This document shows positions 1 through 7,523 of a stretch of 64,000 bases of DNA, one piece after another. The first letter of the stretch is position 1, and each line of letters opens with the position of its first letter. A program made the position numbers and the translations under genes. The stretch lies in the NCBI RefSeq assembly GCF_900631615.1, contig NZ_LR131273.1, positions 2,512,850-2,576,849 on the forward strand. The letters are read 5' to 3'. Below the pieces are notes generated by a model that was given only the letters and a program-made list of their open reading frames with translations, searched no databases and was not told the origin of the DNA. This DNA is from Tsukamurella paurometabola. GTDB lineage: Bacteria > Actinomycetota > Actinomycetes > Mycobacteriales > Mycobacteriaceae.

Positions 1-981
1 CGCCTCGCGGCCGTCGACGCGGACCGACGTCGCGGTCCAGACCCCGTCGATCGCTGTGCGCGGCTGCTTGAGGGCGAGCTGGGACGAGACGCCCATCGCC
101 GTGCCGAGCACCAGCATGACGGCGACGATCAGCGCCGCCACCGTGACGCCGGTCCGGCGGAGCCAGGTCCGGTCCGCGCCGGCCGCGCGCCACAGGCCCG
201 GCATCGGCCCCGCCGCCCGTCCCAGGGTCACGCGGATCAGGTTCAGCCACTGCGGCGCGAGCATCGCGATCGCGATCACCAGGAACTCGACGGCGAGGAA
301 CTTCACGGGCACGTTGTAGAAGGTGTCCATGAGGACCACCTGGACCATCGACACGATGGACCCCAGGGCGCCGAGGATCCACGTGCGCCGGGACAGCAGC
401 AGGAGGCCGGAGACCACTTCGACGAGCCCGGTCACGATCGAGTAGCCGTCCGAGGCGCCCATGAAGCCCCACAGCATGTTCATCCGGCTGATGTCGCCGG
501 CCGGCTGCAGCGCGTACGTGGGCAGCTGCATGAACACGAACTGCGAGGGGACGGCCTTACCGAGGCCGTAGAAGAGCATGCCGCTCGCCAGCGCGATCCG
601 GCCCACCTGCCACAGCAGCCCGCCGAGCGCGCGGTAGTCCGTGCTGCGCCGGTCCAGCAGCGTCCACACGGCCGTGATCACGACGGCGGTCGCCGCCCAG
701 CCGAAGTGGTACTGCCAGATCGCGGCGCTGTCGCCCGAGGCGGTGCTGCGGATCACGTCGTAGCCGGTGCCGCTGAGGAAGGCGCCGAGCCGGCCGAACC
801 ACGTCTGGACCGGCGCGAGGGCGAAGTTGAACAGCAGGCTGCCGAAGACGGACAGCACGACGAGCCCGCCGCCCACCGTGAACAGGAGCCGGAACGCCAC
901 CTTCCGGGCGGGCGTCCACGGGGCGGGGGCGGGGGAGATGTCGTCCGCGGGATGCTCCACGGGGTCGGTCGCGATCGTCAT
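1..981 (-). CDS. DoxX-like multi-pass membrane protein (3' end off the window)
   Basis: The reverse-strand frame opens at an ATG ending at 981 and stays open to the left edge, so the C-terminus is missing. About 327 residues are visible. The N-terminus (MTIATDPVEHPADD) is polar and is followed by several hydrophobic segments. A central part contains FYGLGKAVPSQF and NMLWGFMGASDGYS, then GLLLLSRRTWILG, which resembles DoxX/terminal-quinol-oxidase-subunit-like membrane proteins. A TAGCGT hexamer ends six bases before the ATG and there is no Shine-Dalgarno sequence, so a leaderless start is likely. The role is not known; DoxX relatives are associated with redox or envelope functions. It is divergent from rplM. 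The family assignment rests on recall only. Confidence 0.7.
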   Translation of the reverse strand, partial: MTIATDPVEHPADDISPAPAPWTPARKVAFRLLFTVGGGLVVLSVFGSLLFNFALAPVQTWFGRLGAFLSGTGYDVIRSTASGDSAAIWQYHFGWAATAVVITAVWTLLDRRSTDYRALGGLLWQVGRIALASGMLFYGLGKAVPSQFVFMQLPTYALQPAGDISRMNMLWGFMGASDGYSIVTGLVEVVSGLLLLSRRTWILGALGSIVSMVQVVLMDTFYNVPVKFLAVEFLVIAIAMLAPQWLNLIRVTLGRAAGPMPGLWRAAGADRTWLRRTGVTVAALIVAVMLVLGTAMGVSSQLALKQPRTAIDGVWTATSVRVDGREA

Positions 982-987
982 GCCCCG

Positions 988-993
988 ACGCTA
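988..993 (-). promoter_or_regulatory. -10 hexamer TAGCGT, leaderless DoxX-like gene
   Basis: TAGCGT on the minus strand lies six bases upstream of the ATG at 981, placing the predicted transcription start on the start codon. Confidence 0.5.
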
Positions 994-1098
994 TTTCCCG
1001 ACGGTGCCCGCCCACATCCGGGAAAGCCCCCGACCGGACCCTGAGGTGCGGCACCGCCGGGCCCGGGGCGAGACGGCGGCGATCGGACCCGGCCCGTT

Positions 1099-1128
1099 TT
1101 GACCTGCGGCGGGGCGCCCGAGTACTCT
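1099..1128 (+). promoter_or_regulatory. Predicted promoter of rplM-rpsI
   Basis: TTGACC at 1099-1104 and TACTCT at 1123-1128 are separated by 18 bases, a good match to a primary-sigma promoter. The predicted start near 1135 gives a leader of about 125 bases before rplM. Confidence 0.6.
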
Positions 1129-1260
1129 GGTCCGCTGGTGTGTGGCGCCGCGCTGCCCTCTCGGGGCGGTGCGGAGTCGAGTCCCGGGTCTCCGTTGGTC
1201 GCCGGGAGCGCTCTCGTCACGCATGGGACCGGCACCGAACCATCGAGCAGAGGATCTCCT

Positions 1261-1707
1261 GTGCCTACTTACACCCCGAAGGCGGGTGACGTGACCCGGC
1301 AGTGGCACGTCATCGACGCATCCGACGTGGTGCTCGGCCGCCTCGCCGTCGCAGCCGCCAACCTGCTGCGCGGCAAGCACAAGCCGACCTACGCCCCCAA
1401 CGTGGACAGCGGCGACTACGTCATCATCATCAACGCTGAGAAGGTCGCCCTCTCGGGCGCCAAGCTCACCGACAAGCGGCACTACCGCCACTCGGGTTTC
1501 CCGGGCGGCCTGAGCTCGCGCTCGATCGGTGAGGTGCTCGGCTCCAAGAACCCGGAGCGCGTGGTGCAGAAGGCCGTTCTGGGCATGATCCCCAAGAACA
1601 AGCTGGGCAGCGCCATCGGCGGCAAGCTGAAGGTCTACGCCGGCCCGAACCACCCCCACACCGCGCAGCAGCCGGTTCCCTACGAGATCAAGCAGGTGGC
1701 GCAGTGA
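1261..1707 (+). CDS. rplM: 50S ribosomal protein L13
   Basis: The 148-residue product starts [20 protein letters not shown] and contains LGRLA and GDYVIIINA, as in L13, which binds 23S rRNA early in assembly of the large subunit. The length is normal for actinobacteria. The GTG at 1261 is chosen because AGAGGA lies about five bases upstream and the protein then begins like other L13 proteins; the frame is open further upstream without family similarity. Its stop overlaps the rpsI start by four bases (GTGA), the usual L13-S9 operon arrangement with likely coupled translation. Confidence 0.97.
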   Translation: MPTYTPKAGDVTRQWHVIDASDVVLGRLAVAAANLLRGKHKPTYAPNVDSGDYVIIINAEKVALSGAKLTDKRHYRHSGFPGGLSSRSIGEVLGSKNPERVVQKAVLGMIPKNKLGSAIGGKLKVYAGPNHPHTAQQPVPYEIKQVAQ

Positions 1708-2207
1708 GCGACACGATCGAGAACTTCGAGGGCGACGCCGAGGTCGTTCCCAACGAGTACACCTCGGAGACCCCTGAGGCCGCCGTCGAGACCCGCGCCC
1801 CCCGTGGCCCCGTGGTCGTCGAGCGCCCCGTCCAGACCGTCGGCCGCCGCAAGGAGGCCGTGGTCCGCGTGCGCCTGACCGCCGGCACCGGCAACTTCGT
1901 GCTGAACGGCCGCACCATCGAGGACTACTTCCCCAACAAGCTGCACCAGCAGCTGGTGAAGTCCCCGCTGGTCACCGTCGAGCGTCTCGAGTCCTTCGAC
2001 ATCGCCGCCAACCTCTCCGGCGGCGGCCCGTCGGGCCAGGCCGGCGCGCTGCGCCTCGCCATCGCCCGCGCGCTGATCGAGGTCTCGCCCGAGGATCGCC
2101 CCGCGCTCAAGCGCGCCGGCTTCCTCACGCGTGACCCGCGTGCCGTCGAGCGCAAGAAGTACGGCCTGAAGAAGGCCCGCAAGGCTTCGCAGTACAGCAA
2201 GCGCTGA
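1704..2207 (+). CDS. rpsI: 30S ribosomal protein S9
   Basis: The 167-residue product has the S9 core: [13 protein letters not shown] near residue 45, [31 protein letters not shown], and the basic C-terminus [16 protein letters not shown], whose tail reaches the P-site tRNA. The acidic N-terminal extension of about 40 residues before the core is longer than in E. coli S9 and is typical of actinobacteria. The GTG start overlaps the rplM stop. A strong hairpin follows 14 bases after the stop. Confidence 0.97.
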   Translation: MSDTIENFEGDAEVVPNEYTSETPEAAVETRAPRGPVVVERPVQTVGRRKEAVVRVRLTAGTGNFVLNGRTIEDYFPNKLHQQLVKSPLVTVERLESFDIAANLSGGGPSGQAGALRLAIARALIEVSPEDRPALKRAGFLTRDPRAVERKKYGLKKARKASQYSKR

Positions 2208-2220
2208 TTGCAGGCTTTCC

Positions 2221-2262
2221 ACCAGGGCAGGCACCCGCATCCGTGCGGGCGCCTGCCCTGGT
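2221..2262 (+). terminator. Transcription terminator after rplM-rpsI
   Basis: A 12-base outer stem (ACCAGGGCAGGC at 2221-2232 pairing with 2251-2262) encloses a further six-base stem, followed by the T-containing CTCGTTTC. It separates the ribosomal operon from glmM. Confidence 0.8.
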
Positions 2263-2303
2263 CTCGTTTCCACCCGTCTCTCTACGTGTGAGGTATTGAA
2301 CCC

Positions 2304-3638
2304 ATGGGGCGTCTGTTCGGGACCGACGGTGTGCGCGGCCTGGCCAACAAGGATCTGACCGCCGACCTGGCTCTGCGCCTGTCCGCCGCCGCGGCGGCCG
2401 TGCTCGGTGCGCACGACCCGGACGGCCCGCAGCGGCCGTTCGCGGTCGTCGGCTGGGACCCGAGGGCATCGTCGGAGATGCTCTCCGCCGCGGTCTCCGC
2501 GGGCCTGACCAGCGCGGGCGTCGACGTGCTGCTCGTGGGCGTCATGCCCACGCCCGCCGTCGCGCACCTGACCGCGGAGTACGACGCGGCGCTCGGCGTG
2601 ATGATCTCCGCCTCGCACAACCCCATGCCGGACAACGGCATCAAGTTCTTCGCCCGCGGCGGGCACAAGCTGGAGGACGCGCAGGAGGACGCCATCGAGG
2701 CGGCCCTGGACGATCCCGCCCCGCCCCGCCCGACGGGCGCCGCGATCGGCCGCGTCACGCGCGCCTTCGACGCGGTCGACCGCTACGTCTCGCACCTGGA
2801 GTCGGCCGTGCACGTCCCGCTCACGGGCATCAAGGTCGTCGTGGACGCCGCCAACGGTGCCGCCTCGACGGTGGCCGCCAAGGCCTACCGTGATGCGGGC
2901 GCCGAGGTGATCGCCATCCACGACGCTCCGGACGGCCTCAACATCAACCGCGACTGCGGCTCGACCCACCTCGAGGGGCTGCGGGCGGCGGTGCTCGCGC
3001 ACGAGGCCGATCTGGGGCTCGGGCACGACGGCGACGCCGACCGCTGCCTCGCGATCGACGCGAACGGGCGGACCGTCGACGGCGACGCCATCATGGCGAT
3101 CCTCGCCATCGCGATGAACGAGGCGGGCGAGCTCACCGACAACACGCTGGTCGCGACGGTGATGAGCAATCTCGGCCTGCACCTCGCGATGAAGGCCGCG
3201 GGCATCACCCTGCGCACCACCGCCGTCGGCGACCGGTACGTCCTCGAGGAACTGCGCACCGGCGGCTACGCCCTGGGCGGCGAGCAGTCGGGGCACGTCG
3301 TGCTGCCGGCGCTCGGCACGACGGGCGACGGCGTGCTCACCGGCCTCAAGCTCATGGAGCGGATGGCGCAGACCGGCTCGTCGCTGGCCGAGCTCGCGTC
3401 CGTGCTCACGGTGCTGCCGCAGGTACTGGTCAACGTCCGCGTGATCGACAAGGCCGCCGCGATGGCCTCGTCGGACCTGGTCGCGGCCCTGGCCGCGGAG
3501 GAGGCCGCGCTCGGCGAGGCCGGCCGGATCCTGCTGCGCCCGTCGGGCACGGAGCCGCTCGTCCGCGTCATGGTCGAGGCGCCCACCGAGGAGGTCGCGC
3601 GCGGCACCGCGGAGCGCCTCGCCGGCCTGATCTCCTGA
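2304..3638 (+). CDS. glmM: Phosphoglucosamine mutase
   Basis: GlmM converts glucosamine-6-phosphate to glucosamine-1-phosphate on the route to UDP-GlcNAc for peptidoglycan. The 444-residue protein has all family marks: start [12 protein letters not shown], the phosphoserine loop [16 protein letters not shown] with the catalytic serine at residue 104, the metal-binding GHDGDADRC loop, the sugar-binding GGEQSGH, and the C-terminal phosphate loop [14 protein letters not shown]. The length is normal. It follows the rplM-rpsI terminator, so it probably has its own promoter. From memory, rplM-rpsI-glmM is the same order as in Mycobacterium. Confidence 0.97.
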   Translation: MGRLFGTDGVRGLANKDLTADLALRLSAAAAAVLGAHDPDGPQRPFAVVGWDPRASSEMLSAAVSAGLTSAGVDVLLVGVMPTPAVAHLTAEYDAALGVMISASHNPMPDNGIKFFARGGHKLEDAQEDAIEAALDDPAPPRPTGAAIGRVTRAFDAVDRYVSHLESAVHVPLTGIKVVVDAANGAASTVAAKAYRDAGAEVIAIHDAPDGLNINRDCGSTHLEGLRAAVLAHEADLGLGHDGDADRCLAIDANGRTVDGDAIMAILAIAMNEAGELTDNTLVATVMSNLGLHLAMKAAGITLRTTAVGDRYVLEELRTGGYALGGEQSGHVVLPALGTTGDGVLTGLKLMERMAQTGSSLAELASVLTVLPQVLVNVRVIDKAAAMASSDLVAALAAEEAALGEAGRILLRPSGTEPLVRVMVEAPTEEVARGTAERLAGLIS

Positions 3639-3659
3639 GCACCCGGTTCCCCCGACCTC

Positions 3660-3689
3660 TTGTCGAAACGTTTTCATAACCGGTAGCGT
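3660..3689 (+). promoter_or_regulatory. Promoter for the HAD gene, leaderless
   Basis: TTGTCG at 3660-3665 and TAGCGT at 3684-3689 are 18 bases apart. The -10 ends six bases before the ATG at 3696, so transcription probably begins at the start codon. Confidence 0.6.
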
Positions 3690-3695
3690 GTGGCT

Positions 3696-4385
3696 ATGAC
3701 CGGTTACGAGGGTGTGCTGTTCGACTTCTCCGGGACGCTGTTCCGGCTCGAGCCGGACCCGGCGTGGTTCGCGGGCCTCACCGACGCCGCGGGGCGTGTC
3801 CTCGACGACGCCGCCCAGCGGGAGCTGCTGCACCGGATGACGGTGCCCGTCGGGCCGCCCGTCCCGATGGAGGGCGAGGCGCTGCGCACCTGGCACGCCC
3901 GCGACCTCTCGTCCGCGGATCACCGGGGCGCGTACCTGCACATCCTGGAGCACTCCGGCATCGCCGACGAGGCCGAGCGGGACCGGCTGTACGGCGAGTT
4001 CTCGAACCCGCTGAACTGGACGATCTACCCCGACACCGCCGACGTACTCCGCGCCGCCCGCGCCGCCGGTCTGCGGGTCGGCGTGCTGTCGAACATCGGC
4101 TACGACATCCGGCCGGCCTTCGCGCGCGAGGGCATCGACGGCCTCGTCGACGAGTTCGTCCTCTCCTTCGAGGTGGGGCACGCCAAGCCGGACCTCGCGG
4201 TCTTCCGTGCCGCCGCGGAGGCACTCGGTCTGCCGCCGGAGCGGGTGCTCATGGTCGGCGACAGCGCCGAGGCCGACGGTGCCGCCCGCGCCCTCGGCTG
4301 CGGCTTCGCGCAGGTCGAGCCGCTTCCGGTGGATCGGCGACCGGCCGGGCTGCTCGACGCGGTGCGCGCCGCCGGCGCGATCTGA
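3696..4385 (+). CDS. HAD-superfamily hydrolase
   Basis: A 229-residue phosphatase-like protein. HAD motif I reads LFDFSGTLF near residue 8-16, motif II VLSNIG, motif III KPDLAVF and motif IV MVGDSAEADGAARALG. Motif I is DFSGT rather than the usual DxDxT: the nucleophile Asp is present, but the second acidic residue, which acts as general acid/base, is replaced by Ser. Substrate unknown. The ATG at 3696 is preferred over the GTG at 3690 because the TAGCGT hexamer directly abuts that GTG and lies six bases before the ATG. Confidence 0.85.
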   Translation: MTGYEGVLFDFSGTLFRLEPDPAWFAGLTDAAGRVLDDAAQRELLHRMTVPVGPPVPMEGEALRTWHARDLSSADHRGAYLHILEHSGIADEAERDRLYGEFSNPLNWTIYPDTADVLRAARAAGLRVGVLSNIGYDIRPAFAREGIDGLVDEFVLSFEVGHAKPDLAVFRAAAEALGLPPERVLMVGDSAEADGAARALGCGFAQVEPLPVDRRPAGLLDAVRAAGAI

Positions 4386-4457
4386 CGGATTCGGGGGAAC
4401 CGATCCGCCCACTGGTGCGTCCAATGAGTAAGGGGACGTCGCAGCGAGGGGGATCGC

Positions 4458-4754
4458 ATGGGCACGAAGATCGACGCGGCCGCCGTCAGCGCGGCCGGGG
4501 GCACGTACTCGACGGTGGCCGACAACCTCGGCACCGTCGCCGGCCGGATCCGCGGATTCACCGCGGAGGCCGGGGACTTCGGCCGGAAGTACCAGGCGGA
4601 CGGCGCCGCCTACGCCGCCACGATGGAGAGTCTCGCGAAGGGCATCGACGCCTGGCAGGCGGGTTCCCGTGCGTGCGGCACCGGGCTGACCACCTCCGCG
4701 TCGGCGCACAAGACCACCGACGATAGCGGCGCCGCCGCCGTCACCGGGGCCTGA
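4458..4754 (+). CDS. Small WXG100/EspC-like protein, type VII secretion candidate
   Basis: This 98-residue, Ala/Gly-rich and predicted helical protein has no signal peptide. Helices around residues 5-35 and 45-80 are separated by a turn, and the single Trp (W66, in DAWQAGSRACG) sits where small type VII secretion substrates tend to have a WxG-type turn. A strong GAGGGGG lies upstream of the ATG. It heads an operon with the 553-residue gene 3 bases downstream. Position and size match, from memory, the small hypothetical that follows glmM in Mycobacterium tuberculosis (Rv3440c region). The family call is inference; function unknown. Confidence 0.75.
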   Translation: MGTKIDAAAVSAAGGTYSTVADNLGTVAGRIRGFTAEAGDFGRKYQADGAAYAATMESLAKGIDAWQAGSRACGTGLTTSASAHKTTDDSGAAAVTGA

Positions 4755-4757
4755 TCC

Positions 4758-6419
4758 GTGGCGGAGAAGACCGTCGACGAGATGCTCGACGGCGGCGCGG
4801 CGTGTCTGCAGTACTTCAAGGACATGCTGGACATCGCGAAATGGCTCTCGTTCCGGAAGTGGCCCGACTGGCGTGACTACGTCTGCCGCAACTACGACAA
4901 CGAACGCGGCATCGACCTGGCTTCGCTCCGCGGCGACGCGGTCATGCTCCGTCAGCAGGCGACCGCGGCGCGGCAGGCGGCCACCGACCAGTCCGGCGCG
5001 CGCACGAGTGTGCAGACGGCCTGGCCGGACAACGCCGGCCGCGCCGCCGTCACCACCCTGAACGCGCATCAGACGCGGAGCGAGCCGGTAGCGACCGTGC
5101 TGGAACGCGCCGCGACCGCCGCGGAGGCCGTACCGGACGCGGTGGTCGCGGCCGTGGCGGCCAAGATCTCCGCGCTCAGCGAGTTCACGACGAAGGAGTT
5201 CAACATCGGCTGGGGGAGCGGGCTCAAGATGACGGTCGTCGGCGCGCTCACCATGGGTACGGTGACGATGGACGAGCTCAACGAAGTCAGAATCCGATTC
5301 GAGAAGCAGTTGGGAGCGGATCTCGTCACGTTCCGCGGCGCCTGCACGACCGCGAGCTCCGCGATCCAGGCCGCGTACGCGACCGTGCCCGAGGCGGCGA
5401 AGGGAATCGACTCGTCGGCGTTCCCGGCGCCGACGTTCGGCGCGATCACCGCGACCACCACGCAGACCACGACGAGCCCGACCACCACGTCCCCCGTCAC
5501 CAGCGGCGGCGGAGGAGGGGGCGGCAGCGGGTCGCCGAGCACGTCCTCGCCGTCCAGCGCCTCGCCGACGTCGACGAGCCCGTCCAGCACGTCCCCGACC
5601 TCCACCAGCCCCAGCACGAGCCCGACGTCCACCAGCCCCATGACGACGGGCACGACGACCGGCACGACGACGCCCACCACGACGGGCGCGAGCACCACCC
5701 CGTCGAGCGCGACGCCCAGCACGGGCACCGGGACGGGCACGGGCAGCGGCACGCCGTCCTGGCTCTCGCAGCTGCTCCCGAAGATCGCGGAGCAGCTCGG
5801 CCTGAGCGACAAGGACAAGACCGGCGACGGCAAGAACACGGACAAGGCCGGCGACAAGGACGCGGACAAGGCGGGGGACAAGGCCGCGAAGGGCGAGAAG
5901 GTGCTCGGCGTCGACGCCCTCGGGCGCACCGTCACCGCGACGCTCAGCCCGGACGGCAAGACCGTGGAGGTCACCGCCAAGAAGCCGGACGGCACGGTCG
6001 CCGAGAAGGCCACCCTCAAGGTCGGCGAGGACGGCAAGCTCACCGCGGTCGACGCCAAGGACGGGGCTGGCAAGGACGCCGCCGGTAAGGACGGTGCCGG
6101 CAAGGACGCGGCGCAGGGCGGAACCGGCAACGACGGGGCGGGCGCGGACGGCTCCGGCGCGAAGCCCGAGTCGGCGCAGACCGGCGCGGGCGCGACGCCC
6201 GCGGCGGCATCCCCCTCCGGGACGGGCGGCGGAGCCGGGGGCGCGACCCCGTCGGCCACCCCGAGCCCGGTCGTGCCCGTCACTCCGGCCCGGCCCGCGA
6301 ACGACGGCGCGCAGAACCCCGCGCCCGCGCCGAACTCCGCACCCGCGGAGGAGCCCTGCCCGCCTGCGGAGGCGGCGGACCAGGGCACTGGAGCGGAGTT
6401 CGCGGTCAGTGGCAGCTAG
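4758..6419 (+). CDS. Large T7SS-associated-type protein with Thr/Ser/Pro linker
   Basis: A 553-residue protein with a GTG start three bases after the preceding stop, so probably translationally coupled. Residues 1-230 look helical and globular (WLSFRKWPDWRDYVCRNY early; many Ala and Gln). Residues about 235-340 are a low-complexity tract of Thr, Ser and Pro with an eight-Gly run. Residues about 350-470 are rich in Lys and Asp (KDKTGDGKNTDKAGDKD; repeats of GKDAAGKDGA). The tail is Pro/Ala-rich. No signal peptide or transmembrane segment is evident. An N-terminal helical domain with a long flexible tail behind a WXG-like partner resembles type VII secretion substrates. From memory it matches the Ala/Pro-rich Rv3439c position. 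Confidence 0.8.
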   Translation: MAEKTVDEMLDGGAACLQYFKDMLDIAKWLSFRKWPDWRDYVCRNYDNERGIDLASLRGDAVMLRQQATAARQAATDQSGARTSVQTAWPDNAGRAAVTTLNAHQTRSEPVATVLERAATAAEAVPDAVVAAVAAKISALSEFTTKEFNIGWGSGLKMTVVGALTMGTVTMDELNEVRIRFEKQLGADLVTFRGACTTASSAIQAAYATVPEAAKGIDSSAFPAPTFGAITATTTQTTTSPTTTSPVTSGGGGGGGSGSPSTSSPSSASPTSTSPSSTSPTSTSPSTSPTSTSPMTTGTTTGTTTPTTTGASTTPSSATPSTGTGTGTGSGTPSWLSQLLPKIAEQLGLSDKDKTGDGKNTDKAGDKDADKAGDKAAKGEKVLGVDALGRTVTATLSPDGKTVEVTAKKPDGTVAEKATLKVGEDGKLTAVDAKDGAGKDAAGKDGAGKDAAQGGTGNDGAGADGSGAKPESAQTGAGATPAAASPSGTGGGAGGATPSATPSPVVPVTPARPANDGAQNPAPAPNSAPAEEPCPPAEAADQGTGAEFAVSGS

Positions 6420-6427
6420 GAGACACG

Positions 6428-6610
6428 ATGAGCAGTACCGACCCCTGTCCCGAGGATCACGCCCGCGCGATCCGCATCGCCGAGCGCCAGGATCTGTTCG
6501 ACGAGCTGCTGCGCGTCGCGGGTGTCGCCCCGGAACCGGCGGCGATCACGCAGCCGATCCCGGTGATCGCGCGCACCGAGCAGCCGGAGTCCTGGCTCAG
6601 CGCGGGCTGA
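6428..6610 (+). CDS. Small hypothetical protein (60 aa), third gene of the operon
   Basis: The ATG lies eight bases after the preceding stop, with AGGAGA five bases upstream, which is better than many real starts here. The product MSSTDPCPEDHARAIRIAER continues with a predicted amphipathic helix (QDLFDELLRVAG) and a Pro-rich tail. I do not recognise a family. Translation is plausible because of the ribosome binding site, spacing and codon use similar to its neighbours. It could be a chaperone-like or accessory peptide for the upstream pair, but that is a guess. Confidence 0.65.
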   Translation: MSSTDPCPEDHARAIRIAERQDLFDELLRVAGVAPEPAAITQPIPVIARTEQPESWLSAG

Positions 6611-6626
6611 GCGCCGGGGCCGGGCG

Positions 6627-7472
6627 TCAGACCAGGCTGCGCAGCCGCTGCAGCGCGCTGGGCTGCTCCGGCTCGGCGTTCGGGTCCCACACGTACGAGC
6701 TGTCGCCCAGGTCGGCGCCGACCTCGGCGAAGACCTTGTACTCCTTGTCGTCGGCGAGCCCGCCGAGCAGGTAGCCGGTGAGCAGCGCGCGGACCGTCCG
6801 CTGCGTCGACTTGTCGGAGCCGCCCGCGCCGAGCGCCCCGCGCAGCGAGATGCCCTCCGCCAGGCCACCGGGCTCGGCGCCGGGGACGATCCGCAGCTCC
6901 GTCGGTCCGGCGTAGCGGAGGGAGAGGACGCCCGCGTTCGAGGTCATCGAGTGCTCGTCGCCCGGTGCGCCCAGGATCAGCGCGTTGGCGTGCGTGCCGG
7001 TCGCGGCCTTCTCCGCCTGCGGTGAGGTCGGCGCCGGGAACAGCGCGGCGAGCCACTCGATGCGGGAGTCCGCGGCCGCGGCGATGAGCGAGGCGCCGGT
7101 GCCCCAGCCGTGACCGACCACGGAGCGCTTGGCCTTGTTCACGGTGATCGCGCCGTCGCCGAGGCGGACCTCGGTGATCACGTCGAGCGCGGTGCCCAGG
7201 TCGATCGCGAGCCGGCCGTCGGAGGCCAGCATGCCCCCCTCGGTGTCGGGCGCGGCCACGACGAAGCCCCACGACGCGAGGTGCTGCAGGGTCTTGGTGT
7301 ACCGCTTCGGCGGGGTCAGCCAGTCGTGCGCGAAGGCCACCGCGGGCAGGTTGGAGCCGCTCTCGGGCGTGTAGATCACGCCGGGCAGGCCCGCGACGCC
7401 CAGGTCGCCCTTGAGAACGCGGTGCGGCCCGCGCTTCTGCAGCTTCTTCACCAGCTTGCCCGCGTCAGTCAC
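6627..7472 (-). CDS. Alpha/beta-hydrolase-fold (dienelactone-hydrolase-like) protein without the nucleophile
   Basis: About 281 residues. The fold is suggested by AVAFAHDWLTPPKRYTKTLQ, WGFVVAAPDTEGG, VVGHGWGTGAS and NALILGAPGDEH. At the nucleophile elbow the sequence is G-H-G-W-G, so the expected Ser/Cys is Gly; the protein may not be a hydrolase. The GTG at 7472 is preferred because TAACGT lies seven bases upstream (leaderless); the in-frame GTG at 7481 overlaps that hexamer. It converges on the T7SS-like operon and is divergent from nnrD. By position it matches Rv3438 (from memory). Confidence 0.8.
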   Translation of the reverse strand: MTDAGKLVKKLQKRGPHRVLKGDLGVAGLPGVIYTPESGSNLPAVAFAHDWLTPPKRYTKTLQHLASWGFVVAAPDTEGGMLASDGRLAIDLGTALDVITEVRLGDGAITVNKAKRSVVGHGWGTGASLIAAAADSRIEWLAALFPAPTSPQAEKAATGTHANALILGAPGDEHSMTSNAGVLSLRYAGPTELRIVPGAEPGGLAEGISLRGALGAGGSDKSTQRTVRALLTGYLLGGLADDKEYKVFAEVGADLGDSSYVWDPNAEPEQPSALQRLRSLV

Positions 7473-7479
7473 GGGGCTC

Positions 7480-7485
7480 ACGTTA
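7480..7485 (-). promoter_or_regulatory. -10 hexamer TAACGT, leaderless
   Basis: The minus-strand TAACGT lies seven bases before the GTG at 7472 and supports that start for the hydrolase-like gene. Confidence 0.45.
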
Positions 7486-7511
7486 GTCGATCGCCCTCCG
7501 GCCGGCTGCCG

Positions 7512-7517
7512 TAGCGT
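7512..7517 (+). promoter_or_regulatory. -10 hexamer TAGCGT, leaderless nnrD
   Basis: TAGCGT lies six bases before the nnrD GTG, with no ribosome binding site between. Confidence 0.55.
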
Positions 7518-7523
7518 GGCCGT

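Noticed and set aside
1680-5069. 1129-codon open frame on the minus strand opposite rpsI, glmM and the HAD gene
   Set aside because: Antisense shadow of GC-rich coding sequence: it lies over well-recognised genes, has no family similarity and an Arg/Gly/Ala-rich composition.
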